Assembly: GCF_002875945.1 (NCBI RefSeq)
Contig: NZ_MCZK01000006.1
Coordinates: forward strand, 37,851-101,850
Length of the DNA: 64,000 bases
Origin: Vibrio lentus
GTDB taxonomy: Bacteria > Pseudomonadota > Gammaproteobacteria > Enterobacterales > Vibrionaceae
Reading direction: 5' to 3'
Shown here in pieces: positions 55,989 to 64,000 of this stretch. The notes under the pieces were generated by a model, which ran no database searches, was not told where the DNA came from, and was given only the letters and a program-made list of their open reading frames with translations. The translations under genes and the position numbers were made by a program. Each line of letters begins with the position of its first letter. The first letter of the stretch is position 1.

Positions 55989-56873
55989 TTACTTAAGCTT
56001 AAACACCAACACTTTGTTGTATGCCGTCACCATTAGTAAGTCTTGCTGTTTTCCGCCAATTTCTAGATTACTAATATGGCCCGCATCGATAGCAACAAAG
56101 TCTATTTGCTTACCGTCTTTATCGAACACACCCACACCACCATGCGCTGCAACAAACAGGTTGTCATCAGCATCAACAGCAACACCATCAACCATAGGTT
56201 CTGAGCCAGATACCGCTTTCACTTGGGCAAACTGAGTCTTATTGCTGAGTGACTGGCCATCAACATCAAATCGGTATACCCAGCCATCAGACGTGTCGGC
56301 AACGTATAACGAAGATTCATCAGAAGAGAAAGCGATGCCGTTTGGTAGCTTGAACTCCCCCGTGATCAGCTTTAGATCGCCATCTAAGTAACGATAAACG
56401 CCGTTAACCGGTTGCTCGGGTTCTGCCTTTGTTGGGCCGTAACCTTGGATGCCAAACGGAGGATCAGTGAACCACACGCTGCCATCGCTGTTAACGGTTA
56501 AGTCGTTCGGACTATTAAGCAACTTGCCGTTATACGTTGCAGCGACAATCACTTTCTCTCCGTTGCCCTGACGGTACGACAGCTTTCTATCATGGCGAGC
56601 AGCCCAAAGATTGCCTTTAGCATCAATATCGAGACCATTGGCATAACCAGAGTTGTCATCAAAAACGCTTAACTTGCCTTCAAGATCGTAAGAATAGGTT
56701 GTGTTGTTTGGAATATCGCTAAACAAGAAACGTTGATGTTTCACATCCCATGTTGGGCCTTCAACAAACCCGAATGAGTCTCCAACCAGTGTTGGATTAC
56801 CTTCTACAACAGAGGCTGCTGAAACATTCATAGAGGCTGCCATTGCAGCGGTAATAAGTAGTAATTTGTTCAT
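55989..56873 (-). CDS. Exported SMP-30/gluconolactonase-like protein
   Basis: A 294-aa six-bladed beta-propeller with a signal peptide (cleavage near NVSA-AS). Metal ligands of the SMP-30 family are present: E38 in FVEGPTW, N179 in LPNGIAF and D229 in MVDGVAV, with substrate-side N123 in SPNDLTV. Family members hydrolyse sugar or other lactones; here the site would act in the periplasm. It is divergent from a LysR gene that probably controls it. Confidence 0.85.
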   Translation of the reverse strand: MNKLLLITAAMAASMNVSAASVVEGNPTLVGDSFGFVEGPTWDVKHQRFLFSDIPNNTTYSYDLEGKLSVFDDNSGYANGLDIDAKGNLWAARHDRKLSYRQGNGEKVIVAATYNGKLLNSPNDLTVNSDGSVWFTDPPFGIQGYGPTKAEPEQPVNGVYRYLDGDLKLITGEFKLPNGIAFSSDESSLYVADTSDGWVYRFDVDGQSLSNKTQFAQVKAVSGSEPMVDGVAVDADDNLFVAAHGGVGVFDKDGKQIDFVAIDAGHISNLEIGGKQQDLLMVTAYNKVLVFKLK

Positions 56874-56972
56874 TGTTCTTCTCCTTTCTGTTTACGTTTT
56901 GAATCTTAGTTTCTTGAAAGAGTAAGAAAAACAGTACAAAATGACTTCACTGTTTACTAAATGGTGTTAATG

Positions 56973-57869
56973 ATGAATTTGATTTATATGCAGACCTTCT
57001 TGACTGTCGCCGAAGAGCAAAGCTTCACCAAGGCCGCTGAAGTATTGGATGTGTCAAAAGGTTTGGTGTCTCGGCATGTACAACGACTCGAAGAAACATT
57101 GAACTCTAAGCTGTTTCACAGAACGACTCGTTCTATCAGCCTCACAGAAGTGGGTGAAGAGTTGTATTCGAAAGCGAAGCAAATTCAACTATTAGCAACC
57201 GAAGCGGAAATGCGTGTCTTAGACATGACGCAGGAAGTGGCAGGCGATTTAAAAATTACCGCACCGATAGAGTTTGGGCGTGCGCTTTGTCGTCATATCA
57301 TCCCTACTTTCAAGCAAGAGTATCCAAAAGTGGATTTGATTCTCGACTTTGGGCCGATGAAAAAGAAGATAGAGTCTGGCGACTTTGACATTGCTTTTAG
57401 AGCCTACGATGAACTGCCTAATGATGTGATTGCCAACGATCTCGGGCATATCCGCAATGTTCTCGTTTGCAGTGCGGATTACGCATCAACTTACCCACTC
57501 GCCACCACCAAAGACATCCATAAATGCAGCTTCATTCTTAACAGTCAAAATGAACGTTGGAATCAGCTGGAGTTGATCAATGGTGAGCAAACCTACCATG
57601 TTGAAGTAACCGGAAGCGTTAGTTCGAATACTTATAGTTCAATTTTAGAGTTAGCGATGCAAGGGATAGGTGTCGCCAGCTTGCCGTTCTATCAAGTTGA
57701 AGAGCAGCTCAAGCAAAGTGAGCTTATTCACGTGTTCCCAGAATGGTCGATAAAAGCCCAAAAGCTAAGTCTTATCTATGCTCAAAGAAGGGTAACACCG
57801 CAGAAGTTGGTCACTTTTAACCGAGCGGTAAAAGAGTGGTTGGAATCGAATAACGCTTATACGTTGTGA
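56973..57869 (+). CDS. LysR-family regulator
   Basis: A 298-aa LysR-type regulator of the CrgA/DhcR-like kind. The helix-turn-helix spans SFTKAAEVLDVSKGLVSRHV, followed by the effector domain. I start at ATG 56973 (MNLIYMQTFLTVAEEQ); in-frame ATG codons at 56961 and 56970 are alternatives. It is divergent from the SMP-30-like gene, its likely target. Confidence 0.88.
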   Translation: MNLIYMQTFLTVAEEQSFTKAAEVLDVSKGLVSRHVQRLEETLNSKLFHRTTRSISLTEVGEELYSKAKQIQLLATEAEMRVLDMTQEVAGDLKITAPIEFGRALCRHIIPTFKQEYPKVDLILDFGPMKKKIESGDFDIAFRAYDELPNDVIANDLGHIRNVLVCSADYASTYPLATTKDIHKCSFILNSQNERWNQLELINGEQTYHVEVTGSVSSNTYSSILELAMQGIGVASLPFYQVEEQLKQSELIHVFPEWSIKAQKLSLIYAQRRVTPQKLVTFNRAVKEWLESNNAYTL

Positions 57870-58212
57870 GTTTTAGAACGCTGAATCTTTCAATTGGAAT
57901 GCATGTGCGTTCCATTCATATCAGGGTCAATCGCAGTGCTTTCAATAGCTGATAGGCTGCCATGTTTTAGTATCGAGATGATCATACATCACCTCTTAAT
58001 CAGGTGGCCAAATTAACTATACCACTACACTCGAAAAATGTAATTCTTACTCATTTCGCGATACTTAGGTGATAAAAGCCATAAATATAATAGGTTGCAT
58101 TGGATTTGTAAGATTTACACCATTAAACATAAGGAGAAAAAGTACGCACTAAGGTATGTCTAAATAATAACCCCAGCTCTAGGCTGGGGCTAAAAAACGA
58201 AACAAGTAACAG
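57870..58212. other. Intergenic region with orphan ribosome site
   Basis: No gene is seen. A strong plus-strand AAGGAG at about 58130-58135 is followed at the right distance by GTACGC rather than a start codon, and stops follow soon after. It may mark a gene lost by deletion. A hairpin lies at 58171-58189. Confidence 0.4.
58171..58189. terminator. Terminator after ridA
   Basis: CCCCAGC (58171-58177) and GCTGGGG (58183-58189), 24 bp past the ridA stop. Confidence 0.7.
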
Positions 58213-58605
58213 CTAAGGCGCGACAGCAACGGCCTCTATTTCAATCAGGGCATTGAGAGGAAGTTTCGATACTTCGATGCAGGTTCTCGCGGGAAAAAAA
58301 TTGGCGCCGTTCTTAATAAAGAAATCGTTATAAATTTCATTTACCACGGAAAAGCTCATCATATCGGTAAGGTCGACGGTTGTTTTCACTACATCTGACA
58401 TGTCAGCGTCTGCATGGAGCAAAATCGCTCTCATGTTCTCTAGACACTGCACGGTTTGCTTCTCCAGACTACTTTTGACCAAAAGTCCGGTATGAGGACT
58501 TAATGGTAATTGACCTGAAGTGAAAATTAGCCCACCAGTGATGACCCCTTGAGAATATGGTCCTATCGCTTTTGGGGCTGCTTGAGTATCAATGATTTTG
58601 CGCAT
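58213..58605 (-). CDS. RidA-family enamine/imine deaminase
   Basis: A 130-aa Rid protein. IGPYSQGV near residue 14 and FFPARTCIEVSKLP near 103-116 (with the substrate-carboxylate-binding Arg and the Glu that follows it) are the RidA active-site segments. It hydrolyses reactive enamines from PLP enzymes. It is a single gene beside the accessory region. It is less like the housekeeping RidA of enterics than expected, so it may be a paralogue. Confidence 0.88.
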   Translation of the reverse strand: MRKIIDTQAAPKAIGPYSQGVITGGLIFTSGQLPLSPHTGLLVKSSLEKQTVQCLENMRAILLHADADMSDVVKTTVDLTDMMSFSVVNEIYNDFFIKNGANFFPARTCIEVSKLPLNALIEIEAVAVAP

Positions 58606-58799
58606 GTTTTCCCAACCCTATTCGTTTTATATTTCTCAACCAAGCTATAGGATTAGCTGAAAAAACACTTATTATTTAATCATAATTAAAAATAAATTAC
58701 TGATAGAAAAGAAAAATGTGTAATGAATTTGCTTCATTTGGTTTGGGGCTTTGAAGTGCGAAGCACGGACAAAGCCCACCATCTGGCTAACTAGCCCAT

Positions 58800-59009
58800 T
58801 CACTCACTAAAACCCCCGCTCGAGCTTTCGGCTTGGAATCGTTCTACTTGTTCAATGAAATCACAAAAATCCTGCTTACTTTCAATGTGAGAGCCAGATT
58901 GCTGTAACACAACATTTAAAGCCTTCACCATTTGACCAACTGGTGGGTTAAGGGCAGCTAACCTTTCAAACAGTCGAACTAGTCGGGTATCTAATACAAA
59001 TGCTTTCAT
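58800..59009 (-). CDS. Small hypothetical protein of accessory region
   Basis: A 69-aa soluble protein that I do not recognise. Its start codon overlaps the stop of the upstream frame (TAATG), so the two were written as a coupled pair. It has no signal peptide or membrane helix. It lies between ridA and the IS6-type element. Confidence 0.5.
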   Translation of the reverse strand: MKAFVLDTRLVRLFERLAALNPPVGQMVKALNVVLQQSGSHIESKQDFCDFIEQVERFQAESSSGGFSE

Positions 59010-59439
59010 TACTTAACCTCAAAACGTGTTTGAACCATCTCTTTATTCTGCGCTTTAGCTACACGTACTTTTTCAAACGCGCTCTGGTGGCCATTGGCCA
59101 CTTGTTGTCGATTGAGTTGATATGTTTTCAACAGCTCTATTAGTTCTTTGCCTTGCGGGTTCGTTAAATACCAATGATTCGGCTCTGATTTCTTTAGAGA
59201 TTCAGAATATTCCAGAATGCGAAAGCAATGATCAGCGAAGCCGATTTCAGTGCGATAGCCTCAAAGATTTCGAAATCGAACTCTTCATCTTTTTTTAGCC
59301 TTGAAGATTCAGAGCAGTGAATCAAAACTGACAGCGGCGCAATTTTCATTGTTGTAGAGCCTGACGGATGCAACGGGGATACGTTGCTCGCTTTTACGGG
59401 CTTAGTGCTGTGAGTGTGCAAAGAAAGGGAATGTGGCAT
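59006..59439 (-). pseudogene. Probable frameshifted gene of accessory region
   Basis: Two overlapping minus-strand frames look like one broken gene. The first runs from ATG 59439 through SSRLKKDEEFDFEIFE and ends at 59194 in an implausible hydrophobic tail. A second frame, open from about 59260 to the stop at 59006-59008, carries a normal hydrophilic sequence (EIGFADHCFRILEYSESLKK, then NPQGKELIELLKTYQLNR). A single shift near 59260 would join them into about 144 residues. No family is recognised. It overlaps the start of the 69-aa gene. Confidence 0.5.
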
Positions 59440-59495
59440 GGTGTGCTTCCTTGGGTTATTAGGGTTTCATCGTCGTTTTCGCCTAACTTCCCAAC

Positions 59496-59518
59496 TGACG
59501 GCACGGTTTTCACCGTCA
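59496..59518. repeat. Short inverted repeat beside IS element
   Basis: TGACGG (59496-59501) and CCGTCA (59513-59518) with an 11-bp spacer, 20 bp outside the left IS end. It may be an end or origin remnant of another element. Confidence 0.35.
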
Positions 59519-59538
59519 AAAGCGCGTAGCGTTCATTT

Positions 59539-60344
59539 GGTTCTGTCGCAAAGTTTGAGCCTTTAAGTTAAAATTTGCTTAATTTCTATTCATGATACTG
59601 ATTCTCAATGTTTAAAGGCTGCCACTTTCCCTCTGAAGTTATTCTCGAAACTATCCGCTATTACCTTGCATACAAACTCAGCTATCGTGAAATTGAATAG
59701 ATACAATTAGAGCGAGGTGTCGTTGTAGATCATGCCACTATCAATCGTTGGGTTATCAAATTTGCCCCATTATTAGAGCATAGAGCGAGGCGAAGAAAGA
59801 AGCCGGTGTCTGACTCGTGGCGTATGGATGAAACCTACATCAAAGTTAAAGGTAGGTGGGTTTACTATTACCGAGCCGTCGATAAATTTGGAAATGTCAT
59901 TGATTATTATATTAGTCCGAAGCGTGATGAGGCTGCTACTAAAGCCTTTCTGAATAAGGCTATTTCACAAAATGGCTTACCAAGTAAAGTAGTCATAGAT
60001 GGAAGTAAGAGTAACTCCGCGGCCATCGATTCGATGAATGTTCAGCTCTGGTTGACGGGTTACTTTATGCTCTCAATAGTAGAGATATTAGACATTAAAT
60101 ATTTGAACAATATCGTTGAGTAGAGTCACCGTTGGGTGAAGCAGAAAGCGCATCAAGCGCTAGGTTGGAAATCAATGAAAGGAGCCTTGGCCAGTTTGCA
60201 TGGGCGTGAAATGTGGACGATGTTGAAACAAGATCAGATAGATGTTGAAGGCCAGACGGCCTTTGAGCGATTCTACGCACTCGCAGTATAATTGTATCTG
60301 TAGGATGGGCCTGTCACGCCTCTAACTAGATTTGCGACAGAACC
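59539..60344 (+). mobile_element. IS6-family element, copy 1 (inactive)
   Basis: An 806-bp element. Its ends are GGTTCTGTCGCAAAGTTT at the left and the inverse of GGTTCTGTCGCAAATCTA at the right, the terminal-repeat type of the IS6/IS26 family. Its single transposase frame has two internal amber codons. No 8-bp target duplication is seen directly around it (GTTCATTT left, GATATCAT right), as expected if it is one arm of a compound structure or has been rearranged. Confidence 0.85.
59608..60291 (+). pseudogene. IS6-type transposase with two amber codons
   Basis: A 227-codon DDE transposase frame from MFKGCHFPSEVI to FERFYALAV. No frameshift is present, but TAG interrupts it at 59698-59700 (codon 31) and at 60121-60123 (codon 172). 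The catalytic residues survive in sequence: Asp in MDETYIKVKG, Asp in KVVIDGSKSN and Glu in YLNNIVE just before the second TAG. Copy 2 has GAG at the first position, so that amber is private to this copy. Unless ambers are suppressed, the protein is dead. Confidence 0.85.
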
Positions 60345-60348
60345 GATA

Positions 60349-60590
60349 TCATTTTTGGTGAGCTTTCGTGTCCAGCGGCGAAACGCTGGTCGCTGAACAT
60401 CGATTTAGAGAAAGTTGGGGTTGAGTTTCGTTGTGCTAATGCGTTGGTTCCACTCTTATCGATAACCACTTTTTCTGGTAAAGAAGGCGCGAGCCGCTTT
60501 CCATCACGGCGATCGCAGAGTGAAAAATCAACGATATGGCCGTGCTTATCAGTTGCAACAGCACTAATGCAGAGTTTATGACGCGCCTAC
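60349..60590 (-). pseudogene. Fragment of another IS6-like transposase
   Basis: The minus-strand frame reads HKLCISAVATDKHGHIVDF, then CDRRDGKRLAPSLPEKVVID and KSGTN, like the middle of IS6-group DDE transposases (VDxxGxxVDFxLxxRRD and LPEKVxIDKSGAN) with an internal deletion of the part between. It begins directly at the inner end of IS copy 1 and has no intact start or end. The remaining bases to 60726 show nothing else. Confidence 0.5.
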
Positions 60591-60726
60591 GGATAGAGCA
60601 TTGTAGGTAGAAGCTGCTGAGCTTCTGCCACAAAACATCCAAAAATATAGTTATCGTTCGATTCGATAGACTATCTAATGAGCTGAATTATTGTATTACA
60701 ATCCGTCTCGATATTTGAGGTCCTTT

Positions 60727-61575
60727 CTACCCTGCATGTACCATCGAAAGAGCCATTCGTTGTATATGAGCTGGTAATTCTTCATACTGTTTCCAGCTTT
60801 TGTATTTAGGTAGTTCAATTTCTTGTTGCAACTCATAATAGGCATAATCATATAGTGAGCCTTTATGAGTCTTACGCTTGTCCTTCAGCTTTTGTAGAAC
60901 ATTATCGTAAATGTCATTGTATAAGCCTCGGTATTCATGCAAAGCCTTGACAGAGCTACCGTTAGAATGAGAATCGATTGCATGTTCTAAAGGCCATTCC
61001 GAAAGAGTATTCAATGCAGCCCAAACCCCCACGCCATTTAAAGTTGGTAAGTACTTCCCTTTGGTAATTTTGCCGTCCTGATATAAATCAGAGCTATAAA
61101 CAACCTTTTCACCTGGGACATAAATAGCACTAGCTGAAAATCCATCGCTTGCACCTAGAGCGTGCAACTCTACATTTACGTTACCCAAATCTATACTAAG
61201 ATACTCCTTATACATCACATCAATTTTATCAGGAGCCATTTCTAGAGGATCGTACTTGAGGACTTGGCTAGCTGATTCTTGTATATAGCTTTTTGCCCCT
61301 TTAAATACCTCACCTCCACCTATATGGTCAAAATGATCTTGGGAATAAGCGATATGCGTAACTGGCTTATTTGTTACTTTTGTTAACTCTTTTTTCAAAA
61401 CTTCAGCTCGTTTACTATTTGCAGGATCTGTTATTAACACCCCACTATCACCGACTACAACAAGGCTCCCATAATGACCGTGATAGAAGTGATATGTATT
61501 TTCTGTCAACTGTGTTAGCGCATACGAAGGCAGACTAACAACCGTTAACGCTATCGCTGTCAATGCTATTTTCAT
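60727..61575 (-). CDS. Exported metallo-beta-lactamase-fold protein
   Basis: A 282-aa MBL-fold protein with a signal peptide (cleavage near SYA-LT). The metal-binding motif reads Q79-DH-FDH84 where the family has HxHxDH, so the first His is Gln. The usual GHT segment is replaced by ALGASDGFSAS, and the last His region reads DSHSNGSS. The metal centre must differ from standard MBL hydrolases or hold one metal only. It is A+T-rich, divergent from a LysR gene, and lies inside the IS-bracketed segment. GAGGT precedes the start. Confidence 0.82.
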   Translation of the reverse strand: MKIALTAIALTVVSLPSYALTQLTENTYHFYHGHYGSLVVVGDSGVLITDPANSKRAEVLKKELTKVTNKPVTHIAYSQDHFDHIGGGEVFKGAKSYIQESASQVLKYDPLEMAPDKIDVMYKEYLSIDLGNVNVELHALGASDGFSASAIYVPGEKVVYSSDLYQDGKITKGKYLPTLNGVGVWAALNTLSEWPLEHAIDSHSNGSSVKALHEYRGLYNDIYDNVLQKLKDKRKTHKGSLYDYAYYELQQEIELPKYKSWKQYEELPAHIQRMALSMVHAG

Positions 61576-61745
61576 TTGTGTTACCTCTTAATAGTGATTT
61601 AATTAACTCAATGGAGTTCATAATACGACTGATAATAAACAGAGCAAAATAACTAGAGTGGATAGCGATTATTTCTTATTGTTATACCCAAGGAGAGATA
61701 AGTTCATATAGAATCTACAGTTGCTAAGGTAGAGGACGTCATCGG

Positions 61746-62660
61746 ATGAACTTAAGAAATATAGATTTGAATATGTTAGTCATACTAGAGGTACTACTCG
61801 AACAGCAACATGTATCTCGAGCAGCTACTGTGTTATGTATGAGTCAACCAGCAGTGAGTAAACATCTTAAAAAGCTTCGGGATCTATTTAGGGACCCATT
61901 GTTAGTCACAACCACTGAAGGCTATTCTCTCTCTGACAAAGCACTCATACTCCAAACTGAGTTGAAGCCATTATTGAGTGCACTAAGGGATATAGTGGAA
62001 AACGAAACTTTCGATGTACAAACAACGACAAGCACTATGAGCTTTTATGGGCTTGACACAGAGAGCTGTGCTTTTTTTGTAAGATATTTGCCTTTTCTTC
62101 AGAGGCAGGCTCCAAATATGCGATTTACTGTAACGAACAGACCTGCGGATCCATTTAAATTATTAGAAGCTGGTGAAGTACATTTTGTAATCTCTGGCTT
62201 ACGCCCTACATACAGCTCACATCAGATATACCACATTAAGATCTGCAACACTCGATTTGTCGGTATTATGGGAAAACAACATCCTAAAGCAACAATACGA
62301 AACTTTACTCTTAACGACTATTTAAGCTGTAAGCACGCTGTTGTTGCAATTAGCGGGCTAGGATCCAGTGAAATTGATGATATTCTAGCTCAACAGAAGC
62401 TGAACCGTGATGTTGCCTTTAAGCTATCAAGTTTTTCCCTAGCGGCTTCGCTATGCGAGACAAATGATATTATTATGGCTGTTCCCGATATTGTCGCAAC
62501 ACAAATAGAGGAGCGATACAATATTAAGTTATTTGAGCTACCTTCTGAAGTGACGCCAACACCTTTCGATGTTCATCTCTATTGGCATCACAGGAACCAT
62601 CAAAACGTTGTATGTCAGTGGGTTCGTCGTCAGATCATTAACAAGAGGGAAGAAGTTTGA
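61746..62660 (+). CDS. LysR-family regulator of cargo module
   Basis: A 304-aa LysR-type regulator of the NodD/LinR-like kind; the helix-turn-helix covers HVSRAATVLCMSQPAVSKHL. Codons are clearly more A+T-rich than in the chromosomal LysR genes of this window. It is divergent from the MBL-fold gene (170-bp gap) and overlaps the start of the ankyrin gene, so it probably regulates both. The effector is unknown. Confidence 0.88.
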   Translation: MNLRNIDLNMLVILEVLLEQQHVSRAATVLCMSQPAVSKHLKKLRDLFRDPLLVTTTEGYSLSDKALILQTELKPLLSALRDIVENETFDVQTTTSTMSFYGLDTESCAFFVRYLPFLQRQAPNMRFTVTNRPADPFKLLEAGEVHFVISGLRPTYSSHQIYHIKICNTRFVGIMGKQHPKATIRNFTLNDYLSCKHAVVAISGLGSSEIDDILAQQKLNRDVAFKLSSFSLAASLCETNDIIMAVPDIVATQIEERYNIKLFELPSEVTPTPFDVHLYWHHRNHQNVVCQWVRRQIINKREEV

Positions 62661-63313
62661 ATGTATTACGCTCGATGTTTGCGCTACCCATATTATGGAT
62701 GTTTTACGCAAATGCTTTCGAGAGTCATAAATTAGACGCTATATTTGGTATCACTGAAGCAAAAGATATCAATTTACTAACTTCTCTTATAGACAAAGAT
62801 AAGGTAAACCAGAGAGATGCATTGGGAGATACACCGCTTCTTGTGAGTGCCCGTGTTGGTGATATACGCACGATGTCGTTACTTTTAGAACAAGGTGCAG
62901 ATATAAATGTTCTTGATGTTAAGAAAAGAGACATTCTAAACATTGCCATTTCTACCTCTAATATAAAAATGGCTAAATGGGCATTAGCTAATGGTATTGA
63001 CCCAACATTACTTACGTCAGTATATCAAGGATCAGCACTGATTTACGGAAGCCATCAAGGTGCTGTAGAAATAGTAAGTTTACTAGTAACTGCTGGTGCA
63101 CCGCTTAATCGGAAAAACAATATTGGATGGACAGCATTGCTTGAAGCGATTGTGTTAGGGGATGGCTCTAAGCCCTATCAAGATATTGTTAAAATTCTAG
63201 TAAATGCTGGAGCCGATATTTCCATCGCAGATAGTAACGGAATTACACCGTTACAACATGCTGAAAGCCGTGAACACTCAGAGATTGCCAGTATTCTACG
63301 AAGCGCCCTATGA
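62657..63313 (+). CDS. Exported ankyrin-repeat protein
   Basis: A 218-aa protein starting with TTG at 62657 (AGGGA upstream), whose start overlaps the lysR stop (TTGA). An ATG at 62675 is the alternative. A signal peptide ends near YANA-FES, followed by about five ankyrin repeats (GDTPLLVSARVGDIRTMSLL, GADINVLD, GWTALLEA, GITPLQHA). Periplasmic ankyrin proteins usually bind another exported protein; the divergent exported MBL-fold protein is the obvious candidate. It stops 8 bp before IS copy 2. Confidence 0.85.
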   Translation: MNVLRSMFALPILWMFYANAFESHKLDAIFGITEAKDINLLTSLIDKDKVNQRDALGDTPLLVSARVGDIRTMSLLLEQGADINVLDVKKRDILNIAISTSNIKMAKWALANGIDPTLLTSVYQGSALIYGSHQGAVEIVSLLVTAGAPLNRKNNIGWTALLEAIVLGDGSKPYQDIVKILVNAGADISIADSNGITPLQHAESREHSEIASILRSAL

Positions 63314-63321
63314 TCTTATTT

Positions 63322-64000
63322 GGTTCTGTCGCAAATCTAGTTGAGGTGTGACAGACCAACCCTACAGGTACAATTATACAGCGAGTGCGTAGAATCGAGC
63401 AAAGGTAGTCTGGCCTTCAATATCTATCTACTCTTGTTTCAACATCGTCCATGCAAACTGGTCAAGGCTCCTTTCATTGATTTCCAACCTAGCGCTTGAT
63501 GCGCTTTCTGCTTCACCCAACGGTGACTCTACTCAACGATATTGTTCAAATATTTAATGTCTAATATCTCTACTATTGAGAGCATAAAGTAACCCGTCAA
63601 CCAGAGCTGAACATTCATTGAATCAATGGCCGCGTAGTTACTCTTGCTTCCATCTATGACGACCTCTCTTGGTAAACCATTTTGTGCAATAGCCTTATTC
63701 AGAAAGGCTTTAGTAGCAGCCTCATCACGCTTCGAACTAATATAATAATCAATGACATTTCCAAATTTATCGACCGAACGATAGTAATAGACCCACTTAC
63801 CTTTTTACTTTGATGTAGGTTTCATTCATTCGCCACGACCCAGATACGTGCTTCTTTATACGCCGCGCTCCAATTGTATCTCTTCAATTTCACGACAACT
63901 GAGTGTATAGACGAGATAATAACGTATGGTGTAGTGGCTCAGTGAATTTGGCCCAAAGGTTAGAGGTTTTGCAATACCCCAGGGGCTCTTCTCCGCTTAG
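63322..64000 (-). mobile_element. IS6-family element, copy 2 (inactive, cut by window edge)
   Basis: The right-end sequence GGTTCTGTCGCAAATCTAGTT starts at 63322 and the element runs leftwards on the minus strand, inverted relative to copy 1; its left end lies beyond 64000. Compared with copy 1 it has lost about 73 bp between two GAGCG repeats, 13 bp near the 3' end, and gained one base after the ACCTACATCAAAG segment. It shares the TAG after YLNNIVE but has GAG, not TAG, after REIE. The transposase is a pseudogene. Confidence 0.8.

Larger units (their letters stand above)
59539..64000. mobile_element. IS6-bracketed compound structure with A+T-rich cargo
   Basis: Two IS6-type copies in opposite orientation, with their right ends facing inward (60344 and 63322), enclose a transposase fragment, an MBL-fold gene, a lysR gene and an ankyrin gene. 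The cargo's base composition differs visibly from the chromosome on the left. This is the layout of a compound transposon or pseudo-compound unit; the outer right boundary is not in the window. Confidence 0.65.

Overview
The window looks like a chromosomal segment of a marine Vibrio, most likely of the Splendidus clade. The basis is gene content and protein style recalled from Vibrio genomes (a ycfP-thiK-lpoB-ycfL-hinT block, a methyl-accepting chemotaxis protein next to a close relative of V. cholerae VC1899, and adjacent zntA and udp), not a database search. I recognised no rRNA, tRNA or CRISPR array. Coding is dense and most genes sit between strong hairpin terminators.

Region by region. 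1-5365 is a minus-strand envelope and housekeeping block: ycfP, thiamine kinase-like, LpoB, YcfL, a large lipoprotein and HinT. A 264-bp MITE-like repeat sits inside it, and a perfect FNR box lies at the left edge. 5642-8998 holds a chemoreceptor and an orphan CARF-nuclease (Card1/Can2 type). 9222-14861 holds udp, a Zn/Cd-type P1B ATPase behind a MerR-type operator, a MATE exporter and a CBS-pair protein. 15103-21083 holds two small unknown proteins, a YbiB/TrpD2 protein, a TetR regulator, a DsbA-like oxidoreductase, PpiB and an outer-membrane barrel. 21191-26544 holds a cytochrome c', cytochrome b561 and MarR set around a long palindrome, then a DMT transporter, nemA-gloA and a LysR regulator. 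26955-30069 holds an outer-membrane-like protein and a two-gene inner-membrane/HlyD adaptor pair. 30174-34950 is the cyoABCDE quinol oxidase operon. 35668-40709 is an RND efflux pump with its divergent TetR.

40759-50631 mixes a LysR/YdhR set, cytochrome b561, lipocalin Blc, an AraC regulator, an exported amidohydrolase, a secreted unknown and a secreted trypsin-like protease with a PPC domain. 50934-58605 holds a second amidohydrolase, a Cu/Zn-type permease with its ArsR repressor, a pentapeptide protein, TetR plus GNAT, an SMP-30-like protein with a LysR, and RidA.

The right end (58800-64000) is accessory DNA. It holds a small unknown gene pair (one member apparently frameshifted) and two decayed IS6-type elements in opposite orientation. 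The elements bracket an A+T-rich cargo: an exported metallo-beta-lactamase-fold protein lacking a canonical metal ligand, a LysR regulator and a periplasmic ankyrin protein. Both IS copies carry the same internal amber codon, so they probably moved after the transposase was already broken, or descend from one broken parent.

The strongest candidates for unfamiliar biology are the CRISPR-less CARF nuclease, the cytochrome/MarR set on its 46-bp palindrome, the HlyD-adaptor pair without a pump, and the IS-bracketed cargo module.
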